Shown one piece after another: positions 24,866-32,707 of a stretch of 46,774 bases of DNA. Under the pieces are notes generated by a model, which was not told the DNA's origin, ran no database searches, and saw nothing but the letters and a program-made list of their open reading frames with translations. Every line of letters starts with the position of its first letter. Position 1 is the stretch's first letter. Position numbers and translations under genes: made by a program. Location of the stretch: positions 147,882 through 194,655 of the forward strand of contig NZ_LN929894.1 in the NCBI RefSeq assembly GCF_001493375.1, read 5' to 3'. The stretch is from Streptomyces specialis (lineage in GTDB: Bacteria > Actinomycetota > Actinomycetes > Streptomycetales > Streptomycetaceae).

Positions 24866-25930
24866 ATGAGCGTTGTGACCCCGGCCGGAGGCGACCCCGC
24901 GAGCGCGCGCACCTGGCCCGACCTGCTGGCGTCGCTGATGGCCGGCCGGGATCTGACGGCCGACGACGCGGCCTGGGCGATGGACCGGATCATGCGCGGC
25001 GACGCGTCGGACGTGCAGATCGCCGGCTTCGCCGTCGCGCTGCGCGCCAAGGGCGAGACGGTCGAGGAGGTCACCGGCCTGGTGCGGACGATGTACGCGC
25101 ACGCGAACCTGATCGAGGTGCCGGGACCGGCCGTGGACATCGTCGGCACCGGCGGCGACCGCGCCAAGACGGTCAACATCTCGACCATGTCGGCGATCGT
25201 CGTCGCCGGGACGGGCACCCGCGTCGTCAAGCACGGCAGCCGGGCGGCGTCCAGCGCCAGCGGCGCGTCGGACGTGCTGGAGAAGCTCGGCGTCAACCTG
25301 GACCTGACCCCGGAGCGGGTGGCGGAGGTCGCGGTGCGGGCCGGGATCAGCTTCTGTTTCGCGGTCCGCTTCCACCCGGCGCTGCGCCATGTGGCGGGGG
25401 CACGGGCGGAACTGGGGGTGCCGACGACGTTCAACTTCCTGGGCCCCCTCACCAACCCGGCCCGCGTCGGCGCCCAGGCGACGGGTGTCGCGGACGCGCG
25501 GATGGCGCCGATCATGGCGGGCGTGCTGGCCGAACGCGGCACGTCGGCGCTGGTGTTCCGGGGCGACGACGGCCTGGACGAGCTGACCGTCACCTCGACC
25601 TCGACGGTGTGGGTCGTGCGCGACGGCAAAGTGCGCGAGGAGAAGTTCGACCCGCGCGACGTCGGTGTGGAGCCGGCCCCGATCGAGGCCCTGCGCGGCG
25701 CGGACGCCGCCTACAACGCGGAGGTCGCCCGCCGCCTGCTCGACGGCGAGCGGGGCCCGGTCCGCGACGCCGTCCTGATGAACGCGGCGGCGGGCCTGGT
25801 CGCCCTCGATCCGCGCGACACGCCGCTGCCGGAGCAGATCGCGGCGGGCATGGCGCGGGCCGCCGAATCGATCGACTCGGGCGCGGCCAGGGCGGCGCTG
25901 GAACGGTGGGTCGCGGCGAGCCGGGCGTGA
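24866..25930 (+). CDS. trpD: Anthranilate phosphoribosyltransferase TrpD
   Basis: A 354-aa TrpD. It transfers phosphoribose from PRPP to anthranilate, the second step of the tryptophan branch. Family motifs are complete: [18 protein letters not shown] (PRPP/Mg), [26 protein letters not shown] and the DDGLDELT metal site. GGAG lies nine bases upstream of ATG 24866, and TAGGCT about 40 bp upstream could be a -10. It stands alone here, away from other trp genes except the fused anthranilate synthase 13 kb away. The position after qcr matches M. tuberculosis trpD (Rv2192c). Confidence 0.96.
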   Translation: MSVVTPAGGDPASARTWPDLLASLMAGRDLTADDAAWAMDRIMRGDASDVQIAGFAVALRAKGETVEEVTGLVRTMYAHANLIEVPGPAVDIVGTGGDRAKTVNISTMSAIVVAGTGTRVVKHGSRAASSASGASDVLEKLGVNLDLTPERVAEVAVRAGISFCFAVRFHPALRHVAGARAELGVPTTFNFLGPLTNPARVGAQATGVADARMAPIMAGVLAERGTSALVFRGDDGLDELTVTSTSTVWVVRDGKVREEKFDPRDVGVEPAPIEALRGADAAYNAEVARRLLDGERGPVRDAVLMNAAAGLVALDPRDTPLPEQIAAGMARAAESIDSGAARAALERWVAASRA

Positions 25931-25961
25931 CCCGCCCGGTGCCCCGAGGCCCCCGCGGTAC

Positions 25962-25993
25962 GACGCGGTCCCGCCGGCCGGCGGGACCGCGTC
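25962..25993. terminator. Bidirectional terminator between trpD and RAM gene
   Basis: A perfect 32-bp palindrome (16-bp arms meeting at 25977/25978) between two convergent genes. It overlaps the stop codon of the minus-strand gene. Confidence 0.75.
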
Positions 25994-26273
25994 ACGCGTC
26001 CAGGCCGATCGAGAAGGCGGCCTCCAGGTCGTGGCGCGAGTATGTGCGGAACGCGATATGGGTTTCGGTGGACTCCACTCCCGGTACCTTGCTGATGCGG
26101 CCCGGGATCACCTCCGCGAGGTCCTCGTGGCAGCGGACCCGGACCAGGGCGATAAGGTCATGGGGGCCGGTCACCGAGTAGACCTCGCTGACCCCCTCCA
26201 GCGCCGCGATCTGCTCCGCGACCTCCGGGACGCGGTCCACGCTGGTCTTGATGAGCACGATCGAAGTGATCAC
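25992..26273 (-). CDS. Stand-alone Lrp/AsnC ligand-binding (RAM) domain protein
   Basis: A 93-aa protein that is a single RAM/AsnC ligand-binding domain: ITSIVLIKTSVDRVPEVAEQ, VSEVYSVTGPHDLIALVRV and PGVESTETHIAFRTYSR. There is no helix-turn-helix, so it cannot bind DNA alone in the way Lrp does. Such small proteins may bind amino acids or form mixed oligomers with full-length Lrp proteins; this is inference. GTG 26273 has GGGAAGG seven bases upstream. It is convergent with trpD and divergent from the NYN-domain gene. Confidence 0.9.
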   Translation of the reverse strand: MITSIVLIKTSVDRVPEVAEQIAALEGVSEVYSVTGPHDLIALVRVRCHEDLAEVIPGRISKVPGVESTETHIAFRTYSRHDLEAAFSIGLDA

Positions 26274-26400
26274 GGCTGAGCCTTCCCTGTGCGGCGACGC
26301 GGTACGCAGGGCTCACCTTAGCCCGCTGTCCGGGCCGTGGCGCGGGCGTGGCGCGTAGGGTGACAGTGGATAACGACAGGGCTGACGGACGGTGTGAGCG

Positions 26401-27774
26401 GTGGCGGATCCCACGGATGACGACGAGGTGAGGGGACGGCCCGAGCCCGATTCCGGGGAGCCGGCCGAGACCCTCGACCGGCCGCTGCCCGAGCGGGTGC
26501 GGCACCGCGTCATCCTGCTGGCGGGCGACTCCTTCGCCGGGATGACCATCGCGGAGCTGCCCGTCACTCTGCGGCAGTATGCCCGATTCACGCCCTCCCG
26601 GCGGGTGAAGTTCGGCGGCAGCGCCATGGCCGCCGCCCTGGAGAACGACACGGTCTTCCGGCAGCGCGTCGCCGCCCGGCTGCGGGCCGCCGAGCCGGAG
26701 CTGGCGGATGCCGTCGAGCAGGGCAGCCCGCCGCCCGCCGCCGACCCGGTCGAGGGCGCCGCCGCCGCGTTCGGGCTCCGCCCGCCCCGCTGGGCCAAGC
26801 CCGTGGCCGCCGCGGGCGAGGAGGCGCAGCGGGCCCAGGCCGAACGCGCCGAGCAGGAACGGGAGCGGGAAGTCGCGCGGCTGCGGGAGGAGCTGGCGCA
26901 GACGCAGGCGGCCGCCCGCGCGGACGGCGAACGGCTGCGCGCGGAGCTGGATCTGGCCCGTAAGGAGGCGGACGCCGTGCACCGCAAGCTGCGCAGCGCG
27001 GTCAGCGACGTCCGGCGCGGCGAGGCCACGGCGCGGAAGCTGCGCGCGGAGCTGGAGGAGGCACGGGCCGAGGCGGCGAGCGCCAGGGCCGCCGCGGACG
27101 GCGAGGCGAGACGGCTGCGGGCGCGGCTGGCGCAGGCCGAGGCGGCGCTGGAGGCCGGCCGCAAAGCGGTCCGTGAGGGACGCGGCATCGAGGACATGCG
27201 GCTGCGGCTGCTGCTGGACACGGTGCTGGACGCCGCGCAGGGCCTGCGGCGCGAACTGGCCCTGCCGCCGGCCCGGTTGAGACCGGCCCAGACCGTGGAC
27301 GCGGTGGAGCCGGGCGGGATGACGCCGCAGGACGTGGCGCAGCGCGCGCTGGCGGAGGACGACCCGGCGCTGCTGGACCAGTTGCTCGCGCTGCCGCAGG
27401 CGCATCTGGTCGTGGACGGCTACAACGTGACCAAGACCGGTTATCCCGCGCTGCCGTTGGAGAAGCAGCGGCTGCGGCTCCTGGGCGGGCTGGCCGTTCT
27501 CGCGGCGCAGACCGGCGCGGAGATGACGTGCGTCTTCGACGGCGCGGAACTGGCCGCCCCCGTGCTGGTCACTCCGCCGCGCGGCGTTCGGGTGCTCTTC
27601 AGCAGACCGGGCCAGACCGCGGACGAACTCATCCGGCAGTTGGTGCGGGCCGAGCCGCGCGGGCGCCCGCTGGTGGTGGTCTCCTCGGACCGCGAGGTCG
27701 CCGACGGCGTCGCGGGCGCCGGCGCCCGCCCGGTCGCGTCGGCTCTGTTGGTCAAACGGCTCGCGCGGACGTAG
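26401..27774 (+). CDS. NYN (YacP-like, PIN-fold) domain protein with coiled coil
   Basis: A 457-aa protein. Residues ~1-120 are a helical domain with VRHRVILLAGDSFAGMTIAE. Residues ~135-290 form a long charged coiled coil (EREREVARLREELAQTQAAA). The C-terminal ~170 residues are a YacP/NYN nuclease-like domain with acidic clusters LVVDGYNVTKTGYP, MTCVFDGAEL and VVVSSDREVADGV, placing Asp residues where PIN-fold RNases bind metal. An RNA-processing role is inferred from the family (YacP/Rae1 of B. subtilis cleaves mRNA on ribosomes). The start is GTG 26401 with a weak ribosome site. It is not in an obvious operon. Confidence 0.88.
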   Translation: MADPTDDDEVRGRPEPDSGEPAETLDRPLPERVRHRVILLAGDSFAGMTIAELPVTLRQYARFTPSRRVKFGGSAMAAALENDTVFRQRVAARLRAAEPELADAVEQGSPPPAADPVEGAAAAFGLRPPRWAKPVAAAGEEAQRAQAERAEQEREREVARLREELAQTQAAARADGERLRAELDLARKEADAVHRKLRSAVSDVRRGEATARKLRAELEEARAEAASARAAADGEARRLRARLAQAEAALEAGRKAVREGRGIEDMRLRLLLDTVLDAAQGLRRELALPPARLRPAQTVDAVEPGGMTPQDVAQRALAEDDPALLDQLLALPQAHLVVDGYNVTKTGYPALPLEKQRLRLLGGLAVLAAQTGAEMTCVFDGAELAAPVLVTPPRGVRVLFSRPGQTADELIRQLVRAEPRGRPLVVVSSDREVADGVAGAGARPVASALLVKRLART

Positions 27775-27874
27775 CGGCGCCGCCCGGACCGCGGCGGGCG
27801 ACTGTCCGTTAGGCCCGTTCCGTCGCACTCGCCCCCCACGGAGGGTGCTGGGGCGACCGCGCCCGGTGTGAGCT

Positions 27875-27889
27875 AAGTAAAAATTACTT
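27875..27889. promoter_or_regulatory. AT-rich palindrome upstream of NlpC/P60 gene
   Basis: AAGTAA-AAA-TTACTT is a perfect inverted repeat with almost no G/C in very GC-rich DNA, ending 8 bp before the -35 hexamer of the predicted promoter. It is a good candidate operator for an activator or repressor of the cell-wall hydrolase gene. Confidence 0.55.
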
Positions 27890-27897
27890 GCGAGGAT

Positions 27898-27927
27898 TTG
27901 AACCTGGTAAACCTCCCTCGCTAGGGT
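27898..27927 (+). promoter_or_regulatory. Predicted HrdB-type promoter of the NlpC/P60 gene
   Basis: TTGAAC (27898-27903), 18-bp spacer, TAGGGT (27922-27927). Both hexamers fit the Streptomyces vegetative consensus. It implies a leader of about 115 nt before GTG 28051. The leader holds a tandem 11-bp repeat CTGAGGAAAAA at 28016-28037, directly before GGAG. Confidence 0.55.
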
Positions 27928-28050
27928 CGGGCGTCGAACCTTCGCGCGGGAGCCCATCCGACCCGGGTGGCCGTGAGGCAGCGCCGGTTCCGCGGCAGTT
28001 CGCGCGGAGCGGTGGCTGAGGAAAAACTGAGGAAAAAGGAGCGCGCTCCA

Positions 28051-29106
28051 GTGGCGTCTCACCGTCGTCCCAAGTCTCCTGGCCGGGCCCGTGTGACCAT
28101 CTTCGGTGCCACCGCAGCCGCCACCGTCGCCATCACCTCGCAGACCGCGCAGGCCGACCCCGAGCCGACGCTCGACGAGGTGCGGGAGCAGGTGGACGAC
28201 CTGCGTCACGAGGCCGAGGTCGTCACCGAGGAGTACAACGGCGCCAAGGAGCGGGCCGAGGAGCTCCAGGCCGAGGTGGACGAGCTCCAGGACTCCACCG
28301 CGCGCGGCCAGGAGGAGCTCAACGACCTGCGGTCCGGCCTCGGTTCGGTCGCCGCGGCCCAGTACCGCAACGGCGGCATCGACCCGTCGCTCCAGCTCTT
28401 CCTCTCCGCCGACCCCGACGCCTATCTCGACCAGGCGTCCACCCTCGACCAGGTGAGCGACAAGCAGGCCGAGACCCTGCGCCTGATCGAGGACCGGCAG
28501 CGCACCCTGGACCAGCAGCGCCAGGAGGCCGGCGACAGGCTCGCCGAGCTGGAGGAGCTGCGGTCCCAGCTCGACGAGCAGAAGGAAACCATCCAGGGCA
28601 AGCTGAACGAGGCGCAGTCGCTCCTCAACCAGCTCACCCAGGAGGAGCAGGACCGGCTCGCCGCCGAGGAGGCGGCCGAGGCCGAACGCGCCGCCGACGC
28701 CGCGCGCGCCGACCGCTCCTCCGACACCCGCACCGAGATCGTCGACCTGCCCGGCTCCTCGCGGGGCGAGGCCGCGCTCTCCGCCGCCGCCGGCAAGATC
28801 GGGGCGCCGTACGTGTGGGGCGCCACCGGCCCCGGCGCGTTCGACTGCTCGGGCCTGACGTCCTGGGCCTACGCCCAGGCCGGTGTCTCCCTGCCGCGGA
28901 CCTCGCAGTCCCAGGCCGGCATCGGCACCCGCGTCGGCCTCAACGAACTGGCCCCCGGCGACCTGGTGTTCTACTACGACGGCCTCACGCACGTCGGCCT
29001 GTACGCCGGCAACGGCCAGATCCTCCACGCCCCTTCGTCCGGCTCGTTCGTCCGGTACGACTCGGTGACGTCCATGCCGTTCCAGTTCGGCGTCCGGGTC
29101 GGCTGA
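28051..29106 (+). CDS. Secreted NlpC/P60 cell-wall endopeptidase (RipA/RipC-like)
   Basis: A 351-aa peptidoglycan hydrolase. A signal region (ARVTIFGATAAATVAITSQT then AQA) precedes a long coiled coil (about residues 40-225) typical of FtsEX-activated or self-inhibited hydrolases. The C-terminal NlpC/P60 domain follows with the catalytic Cys (GPGAFDCSGLTSWAY), His (GLTHVGLYAGNG) and a second His (ILHAPSSG). It cleaves stem peptides during growth or sporulation. GTG 28051 is chosen because the translated MASHRRPKSP start matches Streptomyces homologues and has GGAG upstream; the frame is open back to 27967. In M. tuberculosis, Rv2190c occupies the equivalent place. Confidence 0.92.
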   Translation: MASHRRPKSPGRARVTIFGATAAATVAITSQTAQADPEPTLDEVREQVDDLRHEAEVVTEEYNGAKERAEELQAEVDELQDSTARGQEELNDLRSGLGSVAAAQYRNGGIDPSLQLFLSADPDAYLDQASTLDQVSDKQAETLRLIEDRQRTLDQQRQEAGDRLAELEELRSQLDEQKETIQGKLNEAQSLLNQLTQEEQDRLAAEEAAEAERAADAARADRSSDTRTEIVDLPGSSRGEAALSAAAGKIGAPYVWGATGPGAFDCSGLTSWAYAQAGVSLPRTSQSQAGIGTRVGLNELAPGDLVFYYDGLTHVGLYAGNGQILHAPSSGSFVRYDSVTSMPFQFGVRVG

Positions 29107-29152
29107 ACCACGCGTCCTGCCACCGCCCTTCCTGGCGGTATCGTCTCGTCCG

Positions 29153-30307
29153 ATGCGTAAGACGTTGATCGTGACGAACGACTTCCCCCCGCGCCCCGGA
29201 GGGATCCAGGCCTTCCTGCACAGCATGGCGCTGCGTCTGGACCCGCGGCGGGTGGTGGTGTACGCCTCCACCTGGAAGCGGGACGCCGAAGGACTGCGCG
29301 CCACCGCCGAGTTCGACGCCGAGCAGCCGTTCCCCGTGGTGCGGGACCGGACCACGATGCTGCTGCCGACCCCGGCCGTGACCCGGCGCGCCGCCGGGCT
29401 GCTGCGGGAACACGGCTGCACCGCCGTGTGGTTCGGCGCGGCGGCGCCCCTGGGCCTGATGGCTCCCGCGCTGCGCGCGGCGGGCGCCGGGCGGATCGTG
29501 GCCACCACGCACGGCCACGAAGCGGCCTGGGCGCAACTCCCCGGCTCCCGCGCCTTGTTGCGGCGCATCGGGGACCACACGGACACCGTCACCTACCTCG
29601 GCGAGTACACCCGCTCCCGCATCGCGCGGGCGCTGAGCCCGACGGCCGCGGCGCGGATGACGCAACTGCCGCCCGGCGTGGACGAGAAGACGTTCCACCC
29701 CGACTCGGGCGGCTCGGCCGTCCGCGCGGCGCTGGGTCTGACCGACCGGCCGGTCGTGGTGTGCGTGTCGCGGCTGGTGCCGCGCAAGGGGCAGGACACG
29801 CTGATCCGGGCGCTGCCGCGGGTCCTGGCGGCGGAGCCGGAGACGGTGCTGCTGATCGTCGGCGGCGGGCCGTACCGGGCGGACCTGGAGAAGCTGGCGT
29901 CCCGGCTGGGCGTGAGCGCCTCGGTGCGGTTCACCGGCCCGGTGCCGTGGGAGGAGCTGCCCGCGCACTTCGGGGCCGGTGACGTCTTCGCGATGCCGTG
30001 CCGGACGCGGCGGCGCGGCCTGGACGTGGAGGGCCTGGGCATGGTCTACCTGGAGGCGTCCGCGACCGGCCTCCCGGTCGTGGCCGGCGACTCCGGCGGC
30101 GCCCCCGACGCGGTCCTGGACGGCGAGACGGGCTGGGTGGTCCGCGCCGGCGACGCGACGGCCGCCGAGGAGACGGCCGACCGCCTGCTGGCCCTGCTGT
30201 CCGACGCCGAACTCCGCCGCCGCATGGGCGAGCGGGGCCGCGCCTGGGTGGAGGAACGCTGGCGCTGGGACCTGCTGGTGGACCGCCTGCGCACCCTCCT
30301 GGACTGA
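29153..30307 (+). CDS. GT4 glycosyltransferase, PimB-like mannosyltransferase
   Basis: A 384-aa GT-B enzyme. The N-terminus has the TNDFPPRPGGIQAFL acceptor-side loop. The C-terminal half has the nucleotide-sugar motifs VCVSRLVPRKGQDTLIRAL and the E-x7-E signature EGLGMVYLEASATGLPVV. It closely resembles PimB' (M. tuberculosis Rv2188c), which adds the second mannose to phosphatidylinositol mannoside from GDP-mannose, and lies in the same gene order after the NlpC gene. Another hexosyl transfer is possible. ATG 29153 has no ribosome site. TATCGT lies eight bases upstream, so a leaderless mRNA is possible. It is convergent with the acyl-CoA ligase gene. Confidence 0.87.
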   Translation: MRKTLIVTNDFPPRPGGIQAFLHSMALRLDPRRVVVYASTWKRDAEGLRATAEFDAEQPFPVVRDRTTMLLPTPAVTRRAAGLLREHGCTAVWFGAAAPLGLMAPALRAAGAGRIVATTHGHEAAWAQLPGSRALLRRIGDHTDTVTYLGEYTRSRIARALSPTAAARMTQLPPGVDEKTFHPDSGGSAVRAALGLTDRPVVVCVSRLVPRKGQDTLIRALPRVLAAEPETVLLIVGGGPYRADLEKLASRLGVSASVRFTGPVPWEELPAHFGAGDVFAMPCRTRRRGLDVEGLGMVYLEASATGLPVVAGDSGGAPDAVLDGETGWVVRAGDATAAEETADRLLALLSDAELRRRMGERGRAWVEERWRWDLLVDRLRTLLD

Positions 30308-30315
30308 GCGCCGGA

Positions 30316-32118
30316 TCAGCGGTACAACGCGTCGATCTCCGCCGCGAAGTCCTTCGCCACCACGTGCCGCCTCAGCTTCAGGGACGGCGTCAGGTGACCG
30401 GACTCCTGCGTGAACGCGCCCGGCAGCACGCGGAACGCGCGGACCGACTCGGCGCGGGAGACCGCCGCGTTGCCGCTGTCGACCGCCTCCTGGACCGCCG
30501 CCAGCAGCCGGGGGTGGGACGTCAACTCCTCGCGGGACAGGGCGGACAGGCCCCGCGCGTCCGCCCAGCGGGGCAGGAACTCGTCGTCCAGCGTGATCAG
30601 CGCGCCCACGAACGGGCGACCCTCGCCGACCACCATGCACTCGGCCACCAGGGCGTGCGCCCTGACCCGGTCCTCGATCACGGCGGGCGCCACGTTCTTG
30701 CCGCCCGCCGTCACCAGGATCTCCTTCTTCCGGCCGGTGATCGTCAGATAGCCGTCCGCGTCCAGGGACCCGAGGTCGCCCGTGCGGTACCAACCGCCGT
30801 CCATCGCCCGCGCGGTGGCCTCGGCGTCGCGCCAGTACCCGGTGAACAGGTGCTCCCCGCGCACCAGGACCTCGCCGTCCTCCGCGATCCGCACCGACGA
30901 GCCCGGCAGCGGCAGGCCCACCGTGCCGATGCGGGGCGCGTCCCACGGGTTGAACGTGGTCGCGGCGCACGTCTCCGTCAGGCCGTACCCCTCCAGCACG
31001 GTGAAGCCGATGCCCCGGTAGAAGTGCCCGAGCCGCTCGCCGAGCGGCGCGCCGCCGGAGATGGCGTGCGTGGCCCGGCCGCCCAGCGCCGCCCGCAGCC
31101 TGCGGTACACCAGCCGGTCGAATACCCGGTGCCGCAGCCGCAGTCCGGCCGACGGGCCGGACGGCGTGTCCAGCGCGCGGCTGTACGCGATCGCCGCGTC
31201 GGCGGCCCGGTCGAAGATCCGGCCCCTGCCGCTGTCCTGGGCCTTGGCCCGCGCCGCGTTGTACACCTTCTCGAAGACCCGCGGCACGCCCAGCACGATC
31301 GTCGGCCGGAACGAGGCCAGGTCCGCGGTGAGCGAGCGGATGTCGGGCGTGTGCCCGAGCCGGATCGGGCCGAGCAGCGCCGCCACGGCGACGACCCGGC
31401 CGAATACGTGGGCCAGCGGCAGGAACAGCAGCACCGAGCTGGAGCCGGTGCGGAACAACGGCCCCAGCGCCGCGACGATGTTGCCGCACTCGGCGAGGAA
31501 CGCCCGATGGCTGAGCACGCAGCCCTTGGGCCTGCCGGTGGTGCCCGAGGTGTAGATGACGGTGGCGGGAGAGGCGGCGGTCAGGCCGGCGGTCGCGGCG
31601 TCCAGCGCCTCGTCGGTCACGTCCGCCCCGGCGGCCCGCAGCAGCGCGACCGCGTTCTCCTCGCCCGGCACCTCCAGGCACCACACCCGGAGCGGCCCCG
31701 GCAGCGTCCCGCGCGCGGACTCGACGGCCGCCCGGTGCCCCGCGGTCTCGACGACGACGCCGGCCGCGCCGGAGTCCCGCAGGTTCCAGCCGACCTGTTC
31801 CGGCGAACTGGACTCGTACACCGGGACGGTGACCGCGCCCGCCGACCAGATCGCGAAGTCCAGCAGCGTCCACTCGTAGCGCGTACGGGACATCAGGGCG
31901 ATCCGCTCGCCGGGCCGCACGCCCCGCGCGATCAGCCCCTTGGCGACGGCCCGCACCTCGGCGCGGAACTCCGCCGCCGTCACGTCCTCCCACACCCCGC
32001 CGCGCCGGCGGCCGATGACCGCGACGTCCGGATGGCGCTCCGCGGTGGTGCGCAGCAGGTCCACCAGGGTCGCGCCCGGCGGCACTTCACAACGGGCCGG
32101 AAGGCTGGATTCCCGCAC
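30316..32118 (-). CDS. Long-chain fatty-acid-CoA ligase (FadD15-like)
   Basis: A 600-aa adenylate-forming enzyme that activates fatty acids to acyl-CoA. The AMP-binding signature (VIYTSGTTGRPKGCVLSH), the A5 motif (EGYGLTETCAATTFNP), the A7 motif (GWYRTGDLG) and the A8 hinge (ITGRKKEILVTAGGKNV) are all present. The C-terminal catalytic Lys lies in LTPSLKLRRHVV. Its sequence type and position opposite a PimB-like gene match M. tuberculosis fadD15 (Rv2187). GTG 32118 has GAGGAG eight bases upstream. It is divergent from the SRPBCC gene. Confidence 0.92.
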   Translation of the reverse strand: MRESSLPARCEVPPGATLVDLLRTTAERHPDVAVIGRRRGGVWEDVTAAEFRAEVRAVAKGLIARGVRPGERIALMSRTRYEWTLLDFAIWSAGAVTVPVYESSSPEQVGWNLRDSGAAGVVVETAGHRAAVESARGTLPGPLRVWCLEVPGEENAVALLRAAGADVTDEALDAATAGLTAASPATVIYTSGTTGRPKGCVLSHRAFLAECGNIVAALGPLFRTGSSSVLLFLPLAHVFGRVVAVAALLGPIRLGHTPDIRSLTADLASFRPTIVLGVPRVFEKVYNAARAKAQDSGRGRIFDRAADAAIAYSRALDTPSGPSAGLRLRHRVFDRLVYRRLRAALGGRATHAISGGAPLGERLGHFYRGIGFTVLEGYGLTETCAATTFNPWDAPRIGTVGLPLPGSSVRIAEDGEVLVRGEHLFTGYWRDAEATARAMDGGWYRTGDLGSLDADGYLTITGRKKEILVTAGGKNVAPAVIEDRVRAHALVAECMVVGEGRPFVGALITLDDEFLPRWADARGLSALSREELTSHPRLLAAVQEAVDSGNAAVSRAESVRAFRVLPGAFTQESGHLTPSLKLRRHVVAKDFAAEIDALYR

Positions 32119-32254
32119 TGCCGCTGCTCCTCACCTGTGGTGTTCCCGGCCCCCGCGCGCAGCCTACTGTGCCGCTCCCGTGATGGCCGGACGAGTCGCG
32201 CGCGGTAGCCTTCCCCCGGACGGCACGGGGAGAGAAGCGCGAGGAGCCACGGCG

Positions 32255-32707
32255 ATGGCGGAACACACCAGGTCCAGTATCACCATCGATGCCACGCCGG
32301 CCGATGTCATGGCGGTGATCGCCGACTTCGGCCGCTACCCGGAGTGGACCGGGGAGGTCAAGGAGGCCGAGGTGCTCGCCACCGACGCCCGGGGCCGGGC
32401 CGAGCAGGTGCGGCTGCTGCTGGACGCGGGCGCCATCAAGGACGAGCACACCCTCGCCTACACGTGGAAGAGCGGCGAGGAGGTGAGCTGGTCGCTGGTC
32501 AAGTCCCGCATGCTGCGCGCCCTGGACGGCTCCTACCGGCTGGCGCCGGTCGCCGGCGGGAAGCAGACCGAGGTCACCTACCAGCTCACCGTGGACGTCA
32601 AGATCCCCATGCTGGGCACCATCAAGCGCAAGGCCGAGAAGGTCATCATCGACCGGGCCCTGGACGGCCTGAAGAAGCGGGTGGAGAGCTTCCCCGCCCA
32701 GCCATGA
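32255..32707 (+). CDS. SRPBCC (START-like) lipid/ligand-binding protein
   Basis: A 150-aa protein of the polyketide cyclase/dehydrase (SRPBCC) superfamily: SSITIDATPADVMAVIADFG, YPEWTGEVKEAEVL, and the long C-terminal helix KAEKVIIDRALDGLKKRVE. It probably binds a hydrophobic ligand; no catalytic residue can be named. GAGGAG lies eight bases before ATG 32255. Its stop overlaps the ArsA-like start (ATGA), so the two are coupled, as in M. tuberculosis Rv2185c-Rv2184c. The two products may act together. Confidence 0.9.
   Translation: MAEHTRSSITIDATPADVMAVIADFGRYPEWTGEVKEAEVLATDARGRAEQVRLLLDAGAIKDEHTLAYTWKSGEEVSWSLVKSRMLRALDGSYRLAPVAGGKQTEVTYQLTVDVKIPMLGTIKRKAEKVIIDRALDGLKKRVESFPAQP

Noticed and set aside
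27934..28050. c-di-AMP (ydaO) riboswitch before the NlpC/P60 gene
   Set aside because: Such riboswitches often precede Streptomyces wall hydrolases, but I could not find the conserved core segments in this ~115-nt leader. A covariance-model search would decide.
26158..29592. 1144-codon minus-strand open frame across the NYN and NlpC genes
   Set aside because: Antisense shadow of real plus-strand genes with recognised motifs; composition is biased and no domain is visible.
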